From: Melanocharis versteri
Lineage: Eukaryota > Chordata > Aves > Passeriformes > Melanocharitidae
Length of the DNA: 64,000 nt
Direction: 5' to 3'
Assembly: GCA_013397845.1 (NCBI GenBank)
Contig: VZTG01007110.1
Coordinates: 19,242-83,241, forward strand
Shown: positions 1 through 9,775 of the stretch, piece after piece
Layout of the letters: every line of letters begins with the position of its first letter
Position numbering within the stretch: the stretch's first letter is position 1
Translations under genes and position numbers: made by a program
The notes under the pieces: generated by a model
The model's input: the letters and a program-made list of their open reading frames with translations, nothing else
The model's database searches: none
Told to the model about the DNA's origin: nothing

Positions 1-390
1 GAAAGAATCCTCAGCTCTCCCCCAAAACCGCACCAGAAATCAGAAAAGCTACACCCCAAAGGAAAAATAGAAAAGGAGCCCCCCAAATCCCAAAAGAAGG
101 AAAAGCTTCAAATTGGCGTAATTATAAAAAAAAGAAACCCTAACCCTGAAATAAAACAAAAACAACCATCTCCCGATTAGTGCCCCAATCCAAAACTAAT
201 CCATCAAAACCACCCCAAACGAACACCGCCCCAAATTTAAAAAAACCAAACCATATCCCCAGAACTAACCCCTCCCAGCAAGACCCCCTCCCCAAATAAA
301 AAACTCACAAAACATCGCCCTCCCTCCCCCCCCCAATCAAGGAAACCAACTTTCAAATAATCCCCCCAAACCAACATCTCCCAAAACCCC
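1..390. other. A/C-rich, strand-asymmetric low-complexity stretch
   Basis: The + strand is dominated by A and C, with many short C runs and A runs and few G or T, so the minus strand is G/T-rich with repeated G runs. The composition changes abruptly at about 390, where a CpG-rich block begins. No coding or repeat family was recognised. It could be promoter-flanking G-rich sequence that might fold into G-quadruplexes on the minus strand, or a poor-quality assembly edge. Confidence 0.5.
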
Positions 391-905
391 CTTGGGGAGC
401 TCGGGCTCAGCGTCCCAGGGTCGGGGAGCCCCTGGGAGCGCGGCTGGGAAGGGGTTTGGGCACGGGCGGGGGTCGCACGGCCGCTGTGTCCCATCCGGGA
501 GCGCCCTGCAGCCCCCGGGCCGGGGCTCCGGGGCTGCAGCACCCCGGGCTGCCTGTCACCCGGTTTGGGGCGTCTTCGCTGGGGATGGGGGGCTGCGTTG
601 GGTGCCCTCCCGGGAGCTGAGTGCTCTGCCGGGATGGAGGAGCCGGCGGTGGCTCCCTGGCTGGAGCGCGGCAGCAGCGGCTCCTCAGGTGTCGATCCCC
701 GAAAGCCGCTCGGCTCCCGGCGCTGCTGCGGGTCGGCGCTGCTGCGGGGGGCTGTGCTGGCGAGGGGCTCCTGGGCTGCCCGGCGCCGGGATCCCTCGGG
801 AACCGCGACACCTGGAGGTGTCCCATCGTCGGTCCCATCGGTGACTCGGGGTTGTCCCCTGTTAGGAGGGGTCACCCACACCTGTGTGCGTTCGGGGGGT
901 GCAGG
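390..905. promoter_or_regulatory. CpG island, possible TMEM243 promoter
   Basis: This block is GC-rich and dense in CpG dinucleotides, in contrast to the AT-richer sequence after about 905. Long open frames on both strands here (up to 375 codons) are expected in GC-rich DNA and show no recognised domain. A CpG island about 5 kb upstream of the first visible TMEM243 exon and on the correct side would suit the promoter of that gene. No splice donor or TMEM243 N-terminal codons could be tied to it, so the gene assignment is inference. Confidence 0.5.
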
Positions 906-3900
906 CTGAAACCGCGTGAGATTATTCGCAAGTGTATCAAATGCATCACAGCCCTCCCTGCAAGAACTTGGAGCTGCTGCTACAATGATAATGTTTAATG
1001 AAAACATAAAGGGATACCAACGAGATTTTCGGGGGAAAATAGAATGATGTGTCCTAGGAGGATAGGCGGGACCCCAAGAAGATGGACTGAGGGGGGACAG
1101 GTATCCCCCACTAGCAGTTGCTGGCCCTGATGGGGAGCTCTGGAGGCAAGGGTACCTCTGTTGGAGCAGTGCCCTGCACTCGACTCCTGTTGGACAGTCC
1201 TTGGTCAGGGATTTTGGGAAGCTCCCAGCGATGGGTGCTTCTGGGGACCGGGATGTGTCACTGGAGTTGGGTGGCAGTCCTGGCAGGTAACCCCCAAACT
1301 TTTCAGCCCAGGCTAAGCCTTCGATCCCTGATCCCTGTCTTTTTCCAGCTGTGCCTCTGCTCATAAAGGAGAGCAGTGAATAATAAACGTGGGATGCTAA
1401 TTTCAGTTCCTGGGCTCTAACGGGGATCCGGCGTCCTGCACTTCACCCCCTGCCTGTCTCCTGTGGCTTTTTTGGAACCTGTCATCTGGGCCGAGCAGCA
1501 GCCAAGGGTCTCTCGCTGCTGTACCCGTGTCCGACAGACAAGGGATCACTGTGCTGGCCCGGGGTCGTTTCCTCCCTGATTCACCGGGGTTGCTTAGAAA
1601 CGGACGCTGGTGAGGTCCCGAGCTGGAATGTTCTGTGTCAGAAATGGAGAAGCTAAACTTCGCCTTTAAATGGGAGCAGGTCTGCCGGGAGAAGTGTGCC
1701 TGCCCACGCCCCAGCTCTGCTTTTGGGTTTCTGCAAGTGATGGCTGATACTGGCAAACTGGGACCCTCTGCTCGAGCTGGGGAAGCCCTGCACCCAAATT
1801 TAGGGGTCTCCCACCCTTGCCAGCAATTGGAAATGGATGTAGAGATGGGGATTCCCTCTTCCTGCCTTCTCACATTCTCCTGGTCTCCAAGCTGGTGTCT
1901 TGGAGGGTAAAGCCACTCTGTGGGGATGGCAGAGCTGGGCAGCAGCATCGGCCTCCTTGTCCTGCCGTGGTCCAGCTGCTCCTGCCAAGCCCACTCTCCC
2001 GTGCGAGTGCTGAGCAGAGACTGGGGCAAGACGGCACCAAAGAAGTGGCTGGTGGGAAGAGGGAGTGTAGCAACACAGCGCTGATGAGTGCCAGGCGCTG
2101 CGGATTCAGCTGTGGTTTCCAGGGATGCAGCCCGGGCAGTGAATGGCTATGAGACAACGCAAGGGCACAGCTGTACGGTGGCAAAGAGGGGACAGAGTGT
2201 CACAGGTGCAGCACTTCTCGGGAAAGAAGTTGAAAGTTGGGTTCCTCCATGGCAGGAGCATTTGAGTGGCTGGGAGTTAATTGCTATGGGTTGGAAGCAG
2301 AAAGCAATAGAGACTGAGCAGGTCGGGTTGGGAATGATGAGCTTTTGAGGACATTCCAGGAAGTCCCCATGTCTTGCAGTGGGCGGGTGGCCAGCGTGGC
2401 CCTGAGCACAGCCTGTATTGCCTGCAATTCCACGAGGCTGGGTCTGGCACTGTGTTCAGGCATCCCCTATGGCTGCAACGGGCTGCAATGGCTGCTGACC
2501 ATCTGGGCTTGCTGATGTAAGGCACAAAAATGGCCTTTCTGTCACTCCTGCAGAGATGGCACCAGGCACTCATGCTCCAGGGCACCTGCCCGTTCCCTTG
2601 CCCTGGCCACGCCTCTGCTGGGATCCCTGTGGGCTCAGCCCACATGCCACTAACTTGGAGGATTCAAGGATGGAAGGTGCCGAGCTGGAATGGGGCAAAG
2701 AGCAAAGCTGCCACTCTGTCAAAGCCCCTTAAGAGAGTGCAGTGGTGCAGATAGTCTCAGTTCTGCCTCAGTTTCCCTGCTGCTCCAAGTAACCTTGACC
2801 CAGATCCTAAAGAATCCTGGATTGTGCCCTCCTGCTTTGCAAGGATTTGACGCTTCCTGACCTTATGTCCCTTTCCCAGAGGAAGCTGGAGGGAGACCTC
2901 TGCACTGCAGAAGCTCCCTGGGAGAAGTCAGATGCCTCCAGCCCCTGCAACACCCTCCCCAGAGTAGGAGGAGAGGGCAGAAAACCTCCTGTTTCAAAAT
3001 GCAGCTTGTGCAACAGTGAAACATCGAATTCATCTCCTGTCTGGCCAACAGCTCACTATGTCTTGGCAGCTGGCTGGCTGAATGGGGACCCCCATGGAGG
3101 CACTGCTGGGCTGTATCAGAAATTGGTGTGTGTGTGCCAGTACCCTGTGCTGGTCCAGGTGACATCAAGCAGCTGCAGGCTCTCTGTTTTGGTGTGCCTG
3201 CTGGTTGTTTTTTGTCTTTTTACTCTAGCAGCTGTTACAGTACATAGTGATGCTGGAGAAAAATCCTTCCTGAATCATCTGTGCTGGTCGTAAGAGCTGG
3301 CTGTGCCAGCTGGGTGACATGCAGGGGACAAGGCTCACCACAGCCGGTTTCCACGTGCCCGGTATCCAGGAGTGTCTGCCCAGGCCGAGCTGTGCACTCG
3401 GACACAGTGTGGAGGTGAAAGGCTCCGTCATCCCCAATCCCTTTAGCCGTCTTGGCCTCTGCTTGAGTATTTTTAACCTTTTTGCTGTGCTAAGCTGCCT
3501 GGGGCTGAAGTGTCAGCGGGCACTGGGGAATGCAGCCTCTCACTGCTTTGCCAAGCCCGGGATTTCAGGATCAGTGTCTCTAATCCCTGGATCCTGAAAT
3601 ACCTTTTCTGCCGGCGCATTTGGAAAACTTGAGTGACCGCAGGTTTAAGCACGGGGAAGGGGATGCCTTGGCCACAGGGACTGGATGGCACGTGCTCCAC
3701 TGCCAGCATCCGTACCTGATCTGGCTGTCACTGGGAACTCCATCAGTCAGCAGTGTGAGATGAGAGGTCCCTGTGCTGGGGGACGCTTTCTCCCACACTC
3801 TGTGAAACAGAGAGGAATGCTCCATGATCACTGCCAAGTCTGACCCCTTTGTTTTGTCCTGCCAGTTCAGTCTGTCCTCGCACAATGGGTCTCTAGTTAA

Positions 3901-5843
3901 TTAGGAGCACAGTCATGGCTGAGTTTCTGGATGGTGACTGACTGTGTGTCCATCCCTCCGAGCTCTCTGCAGAGCTGGCTGTGGCTCTGTGCTCACCAGG
4001 TGAGCTCTGCAGGTTGGTGACCCACTGCTGTTCTGCAGCTGGCTCTCTGGCATTCCCTGCTATCTCTGCTGTTGGAAACCCATCTCCTCATGGCACAAGG
4101 GATCCAGTTGCTCACCTCTTGCCTCCCTGAATGGAGGAGCTGAGCCTGAATGCAAACTCTGGTCCCCCTCTGTAACATTGCCTTGGTGGGCTCAGCCAGG
4201 TCTGCAGGGCAAGGGCAGAGCAGAACTGCCATCCTCCCCCAGCACTGGAGTGGCTTTTGGGGTAAGTCTCATCTCATACTTGGCTCCCACAGGCTGTTGT
4301 GGTATCGCCAACTCCGTGTGCAGAAATGCCAGTGAGAAGGGGTTTGTGCCTGGCTGGCGAGGACCTTGCCCAGGGGGTGTTGGTGGCAATTTCCTGTGGA
4401 GGGAGGGTCACCTCCCACTGCTTCAGTCACCACTGTGCCCTCAAGCTTTGGGGCCTCTCAGCTACAGGGGCATCAGTGGTCTTGCTTTACAAAGAGGAGT
4501 TGGGGACTAATAGAAGAGGTTTCAAAGAGTCTGCTTGCTGTGGCCCTGTCCCTTGGGGATGAACACAACCAGGGCACAGCATCCACCTGTTCCTGAACCA
4601 CCTGAATGTGAGCACCATGAAGCCTTAGGTCAGGGCTGGTGGTGTCCCACAGAAGCATGACCTGCTCTCTGCCTACTCTGCTCTCTGCTTTCTCCTCATA
4701 CCCCACTGCTGCCATGTGTTCCTTCTTCGTGACCTGCGACTTCTCCAAATTCTAGGAGGGAAGAAGGGTGCAAGAGCAGGTGGAGGGAAGCCCATGTTGC
4801 CCTGCCTGCTGGCTGGGATGTCTTGGGCAAAATGCTTTCACTGCTCAAACTCTTTTCTCACTTTCCTTCCACCCTACCTACTTAATGACTCTCAGTATAC
4901 TTAATTGAAGTCTAGGGTGTTTTCTCTCTGCACATCTTTTCTGCTGTAGCTGTTCTTTCAGCCTTTGATTTGAGTTGTCAGCCATCTGGGGTGTTACACC
5001 TGGCTGTGTGCAGCCCAGTCCGACTGTGGTGATACATGTTTATACTCAGAGCAGCACCAGGGAGAAGGCAGTGTGCTGGCAGGGATCGGAATATTCTCCT
5101 TTTCCTTTGTTTTTTACTCCAGTAGGTGCATCAGTACAGGGTCTTGCCCTGGGTGCTCCTCTGAGCCCGTGGTCACACAGCCCAGTGTCACAGCCAGTCC
5201 CTGCCCTGCTGCCACTGGGACGGGACTGCGATGCTGGCGCTGAGGGATCTCTCTTCCCTGGTGCAAAAAGGTTGTGTCCTTCCAGTCAGTTGTTTTATAC
5301 TGATCAGGAGCAGCAGAAAGAAGTGTGGGGGAATATCTGTCTGTCCAAGCAGAGCCCCTGTGTGGCATGATGAGATCTGCTGGTGTTAGGGTGGAACTGC
5401 TGGGGTGTGGGCAACGCTTCACCTCCTTGCGAGCAGCCCACAAATTCCCACCTAAGACTCTATCAATCTATTAATTCTCAGGCAGTGAGGCTAAAAAAAG
5501 CTTTTTCTGACAACCTCCATCTGTGCACTCCGACTTCAAAAAAAAAGATTTAAAAATGATTTGCACAACTGTAATCAATTTGGATGTAGCGGAGGAGCCA
5601 TTTGCAAATGAGCAAACCTGCAGCACGAGGCCTTGACCAGTACAACCTTCCTGGGGTCTGTGGAGGGAAGGAAACCTTCCTGTGTGGCAGAGCTGGCCAG
5701 GGAGCCTTGATGGTGTGCTGGGGATAACGTGGATCCTGGCTGATGCTCTCAGTGTTGTTGGTTAATGGTCTGTTTTATGTGGTTTGGGTTTTTTTTTGTT
5801 GTTGGTTTTTTTGGTACACATAACACTCTTCTCTTTTCTTCAG
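906..5843. other. Non-coding stretch before TMEM243 exon, no gene recognised
   Basis: No recognisable exon or repeat family was seen on either strand. Short open frames are scattered and lack known motifs. I looked specifically for codons matching the TMEM243 N-terminus, which in vertebrates contains a GTSGLDNRPLF-like motif, and did not find them. The stretch is probably a TMEM243 intron if the island at 390-905 is its promoter, otherwise intergenic. A possible regulatory block lies at 5540-5640. Confidence 0.5.
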
Positions 5844-5894
5844 GACAGAATCATCAATCTAGTTGTTGGTGGCTTAACAACCTTGCTGCTTGTA
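5844..5894 (+). CDS. TMEM243: TMEM243 coding exon (first one visible)
   Basis: This 51-nt exon has acceptor TTCTTCAG before 5844 and donor GTAAGT after 5894. It encodes 17 residues beginning DRIINLVV, the start of the first hydrophobic segment. It starts and ends in phase 0. Confidence 0.93.
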
Positions 5895-8035
5895 GTAAGT
5901 ATCTCCCATCCCACCCCATATTGCACCTTTAAGTGACAGGGAGAAAACCAGAATTCCTCCCCAAAAATGTTGTGAAACTTCCAACGACCAAATAAGCTCT
6001 AATTCAGGGCAGGCAGTCATTTTGGAACATATCTGTCTTTTGAAACTCTCTGACAACAGGAGAAGGGGAATACCTTTCTTTAAGAGCTGCAATAAAATCC
6101 TTGAAGTTCTCTGGTAGATTGTCCATCCTGGCTGAATGTGAAGCTGGGTGAGACAACAGAACATTTATGTGCCAGGAGAGCGTGTTTGCTTCTATTTCCT
6201 TCTACTTATGATTTATTGTCCTCTATTTATGGCTTATACAAGTCTCTCCAAAGTTTGTCCCTTTGTGTTGAGCTGTGCTTTCCCCAAGCTTTAAAGACAA
6301 ACCCGACGCTGTTGCGAGTGGAGACCATCACTTGTGTGGTCCACGGGGGGATTGCTGGAGAGCTGAGGTGCAGGGAGGCCGTGGGGACAGCTCAGGTGCC
6401 ACTGGTGGAACACTTGGCTGAAGGGATGCTCCTACGTGGGCAGTGTGCACCCCCAGGCCTGATGGCTTCACGGCTACTTGGAGGGAGATTTCTGGCAACA
6501 AGCCACTGTGGCAAAGCTTTCATCATTTTTATTCCACCCCTCTCAGGGTGCAGCTGTATCAAAGCAGTTTTCCTCCAGATTTGCAGGTTTTCCTTCAGCT
6601 CCTGAAGGGTGGGAGTCAGAGAGCAGGGAGGGGTGTGCAGATCAGGATGCAAGCGCTGTGTTGCTCCAGCCCTTGGGCTGAGCCTCTTCTCACTGCAGCT
6701 CTGGTGAGAGTGAAATCCTCATCTTTGTTTTCCTCCATACAGGTCACTCTAATCAGTGCTTTTGTCTTCCCGCAACTACCTCCAAAACCTGTGAATGTAT
6801 TTTTTGCTTTCTGCATCTCCTTGTGTTGCATTTCTGCTGGCATTCTTGTAAGTACCGCCATGTTTGCTGTGCTTTTGAGTCGATGGCTCTGAATAAAATC
6901 TGCTTTACGTGGCGCTGCCTTCTTTTTTACACTCTCCTAGAAAAGCCTTCCTGCCTCCGTAACACAAGCTGACAATGAGGGAGTGGTAAAGAGTTTTGTA
7001 TTTACTGCAGAGTAAGTGCATGAACTGAGCCAACTCCTGCAGCCCAGCTGTGGTGCAAGACTTGTCACCTCTGTGGCACTGCTGCCCATAGCTGCCAGTG
7101 GACACACAGTAGGAAAGCAGTGAGCAGAGCACTGGAATGGGAATGCAGAGATGGACTGTGCTGCAGAAAACACTTGAAGTGGGACCAGCCCTGCACTTGC
7201 TTTAGTCAGTGACCTTTCAAACACAGGGGATGAGCTACAGGGCTAGGAAGCTACAGCAAGTGGAAGATGTTCCTCTATCCAACAACTGCCGAATTCCAAG
7301 GGTCTCAAGCACTGGCAGAGGGAATGGGCAGGTCTGAGTTTACAGGACCACAGAATGGTTTGGGTTGGAAGGGGCTGTCAAAGAGCATCTAGTCCAATCC
7401 CCCTTCCATGGGCAGGCACATTGGTGGCTCCTTCTGCTGTAGCTTTTCATTCTTGGAGCATTCTCCTTCCTCCAGCTGTGACCTGGACAGCCCTGAACCC
7501 CTCACTGCTGGGGACACTGTGAAGTTGCTCTGCGTTGCCTGGTCAGTCCCAGTTTTTGATCCTACAGCTGGTGGCCACGACTCTGCCCAGAATAGACTGT
7601 GTTAGTGCAAAGCTGGTGTTTGTCCTCATCCACCAGGGTGTAGCCAGCTTTGAGTGTCAGAACACCCCCGGCTAAGCCACCCACTCTCCCTCCCACTCAG
7701 CAAAGCTGACCAGACAGCGCATGTCCTCAGGGACAGTTTCACACACAGGCACACACACAGTCAGCCTCTCCAGCCAGAGGAAGCTGGATTGTTTTACAGG
7801 AAGAAAAAAACCCCCAAAACCAGACCTACAAGCTGCCAGTTCAGTTACCAAAGCAAGTTTCCTCAGAAGTACCTGGCTTTTTAAAATAACACAAACTCCT
7901 TTTCTCTTCTAGATCTACTGGTATCGACAAGGAGACCTGGAACCCAAATTTAGAAATCTAATATACTACATCTTGTTTTCTATTGTCATGTTATGTATAT
8001 GTGCCAACCTGTACTTCCATGAAGTGGGTAAATGA
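5844..8035 (+). CDS. TMEM243: TMEM243, small multi-pass membrane protein (5' end missing)
   Basis: Three exons (5844-5894, 6743-6847, 7913-8035) join in phase 0 to 93 codons: 92 residues and a stop. The protein reads DRIINLVVGG at the start, VFPQLPPKP in the middle and NLYFHEVGK at the end, which I recognise as TMEM243 (older name C7orf23, linked by name to MDR1/taxol resistance). The human protein is 118 residues, so about 26 N-terminal residues are encoded by an exon not found here. Three hydrophobic stretches are visible: around INLVVGGLTTLLLV, around VNVFFAFCISLCCI, and around LIYYILFSIVML. The conserved loop IYWYRQGDLEPKF lies between the second and third. The molecular function is not well established. 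The gene converges on DMTF1, matching the neighbour order I recall in other amniotes. Confidence 0.95.
6743..6847 (+). CDS. TMEM243: TMEM243 coding exon, middle
   Basis: This 105-nt exon has acceptor CCATACAG and donor GTAAGT. It encodes 35 residues, VTLISAFVFP through CCISAGIL, including the conserved PQLPPKP loop and most of the second hydrophobic segment. It is phase 0 at both ends, so skipping it would keep the frame. Confidence 0.95.
7344..7419 (-). mobile_element. CR1 LINE 3'-end fragment
   Basis: Reverse-oriented CR1 tail: a CACAGAATGG start, then GGTTTGGGTTGGAAGGGG, and TCTAGTCCAATCCCC. It lies in the last TMEM243 intron and is about 75 bp long, so heavily 5'-truncated. Confidence 0.85.
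7913..8035 (+). CDS. TMEM243: TMEM243 last coding exon
   Basis: The acceptor is CTCTTCTAG before 7913. The exon encodes 40 residues, IYWYRQGDLEPKF through FHEVGK, and the TGA stop at 8033-8035. It holds the third hydrophobic segment. Confidence 0.96.
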   Translation: MYWYRQGDLEPKFRNLIYYILFSIVMLCICANLYFHEVGK

Positions 8036-8430
8036 AGGACACTGGGAATACCCAGCAAAGATGCTACTGTGTCAGACTGCTTCCAGCTCAGCTCTCAGCT
8101 CTACTCAAGACATTTAAGTGAGAACAATCAGCCTGAGAGGAAAGAAGTGGGTTGTGCAAGGATAAATCAGTACATGATTTTCATGTAAATGTATATGTAA
8201 TGTCCCTCTTGTTGGGGAGAATTATTGCCATAAGACGTGACATTCTGCTTTTTTTTGAAGAGCTACTGTTGCGCTTAATGAACATTCCAGTTGTACTGAT
8301 GTTTCAGAATGGCACAAGCTTTTTCATTTTGGAAAAAATTGCACTTTTTTTATTACTGTACAAATAAACTGCAGCATTGAAAGGATCTGTGGCAGTATAA
8401 ATAAATGGCATCTTACAGTCAAGTAAGACA
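8036..8430 (+). other. TMEM243: TMEM243 3' untranslated region
   Basis: AT-rich sequence follows the stop codon. AATAAA hexamers lie at 8363-8368 and 8399-8404, predicting ends near 8380-8400 or 8415-8434. The exact end is inferred. Further AATAAA motifs at 8573-8582 could give a longer transcript that enters the DMTF1 3' UTR in antisense. Confidence 0.65.
8363..8368 (+). terminator. TMEM243: TMEM243 poly(A) signal AATAAA
   Basis: A canonical hexamer 328 nt after the stop codon, in AT-rich sequence. A second copy at 8399-8404 is equally usable. Confidence 0.65.
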
Positions 8431-9665
8431 AATACTCTTTATTTCGTTGAAACTGAATATACAATTATTTCTGTTCCCTAGGCAACCATTTAAAACTACA
8501 ACTTATTTTTCACATTAACAAAACCACAGACTGAAAAAGACCAACTCTTGATTATGAAGAGCTAATTACAGAAATAAATAAAATAATTTATACAAGTCTT
8601 TAGTTTCTATAGCTTTTTCTCTTGATTCCTAGCTAACAGGCTGCTGCTCAGCCTAGTGTCTGTTTCAAACGATGTAGGAATTAATTGGCCTCCTTTGCCT
8701 CGGGGCCCTGTGTCCAAACTCTCACAGAGCTATTCCTCCAAGACTTTGCCACCTTCACACCACTCCTCATTTACTAACTTGCTGCAGAAATCACCTCTGG
8801 AGAGGTGGCTGGTAGTGTCAAGTAAACAGCGAGAGAGAAACGTTCCAACCTATTCCACAATCTCAAAGAAATTCCAAGCTTGTGGGGGGAGGTGGGTGGG
8901 TCCCGGTAGCTTCCCTTTCTCATAGCCCTTCCCTTTTTATTCAGCTTGCTGTAGTGATGAGAAAAAAGAAAAAAAAAACAAGAAAAGATTTTCCACATTT
9001 GATCTTTCTGAGCTCTGTCCATTGCCAGCAACGGACTCCTCAGGATCAAGCAGACCAGGCAAGTCCCATAAGCTTCTGCCTTCTTCCTATGCCACAGACA
9101 TACTGTCGAGTCAGGTGAGATGGGAATACACACCACTGCTTCATGATGCTGCCCATGCGCCCTGAAGTCTCTGATGGAACTAATTCCTTCCTGAAATGTA
9201 ACAGTCTCTTACTCCATGTATTACAACAGTTAGTAACTGCAGAAATCCTCACCCATTCTTCATGAAACCTGTGCAAACTAATACTTGCTGCGGCTCTAAG
9301 AGGCAACAGTCCACAGTCCTTGACTTCTGTCCAGTTTTCCATGTGTGCAGTTCAGCACATCAGTAACAAGTCAGATCAGAACTGACTGGATGGATCTGAG
9401 CACTGAGCACTGCAACAGAGGCTCTTCAGAACACTGGAACACCCCAGTGAGACGTGGCACCTCAGGCCTCGGCTGGCGGCTCAGTCCCCCCTCCCAGATG
9501 AGGGAAACAGCCTGAGCAGAGAAAGTGCACTGTAGTCATTTCACACTGGAAGCTTCTGTTCAAAGAGACAGACCGTGACTGCTTTCTTTGGAAATGTGGC
9601 ACAGGGTTGTAACTAATTTCACAATGCAAACATGGTCAATAGAAAATGGACACCATTGCTGCTTC
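8415..9665 (-). other. DMTF1: DMTF1 3' untranslated region
   Basis: This sequence follows the DMTF1 stop codon (9666-9668) to the inferred poly(A) site near 8415. No other gene or repeat was seen in it. Short open frames here show no recognisable domain. The end is inferred from the AATAAA motif at 8438-8443. Confidence 0.6.
8438..8443 (-). terminator. DMTF1: DMTF1 poly(A) signal AATAAA
   Basis: The + strand reads TTTATT, which is AATAAA on the minus strand, about 1.2 kb beyond the DMTF1 stop. Cleavage 10-30 nt later would fall at about 8408-8428, almost where TMEM243 ends. Other minus-strand copies lie at 8936-8941 (proximal) and 8349-8354 (distal). Confidence 0.6.
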
Positions 9666-9775
9666 TCAGTGACAGCTCACTAAATCCTCAACATCCTTTG
9701 AATCTTCCGAGTCAGGACTGCCCAACGATGAGCCAATAATGTGTGACCCATCTCCATGATGTTGTAGGATAGGAT
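9666..9775 (-). CDS. DMTF1: DMTF1 coding exon 16 (last)
   Basis: The acceptor TTTTGACAG precedes 9775. The exon encodes PILQHHGDGSHIIGSSLGS through VEDLVSCH and the TGA at 9666-9668. Confidence 0.95.

Noticed and set aside
138..150. Telomere-like CCCTAACCCT
   Set aside because: Fewer than two units; chance occurrence in C/A-rich sequence.
644..700. ATG-GAG start in the left island as an alternative first exon for TMEM243
   Set aside because: The residues do not resemble the family N-terminus, and the nearest donor-like GT leaves the wrong phase for the exon at 5844.
237..1364. Long open frame (375 codons) on the minus strand across the left CpG island
   Set aside because: Stop codons are scarce in GC-rich DNA. 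The protein is low-complexity with R, P, S and G and has no recognised domain or splice structure.
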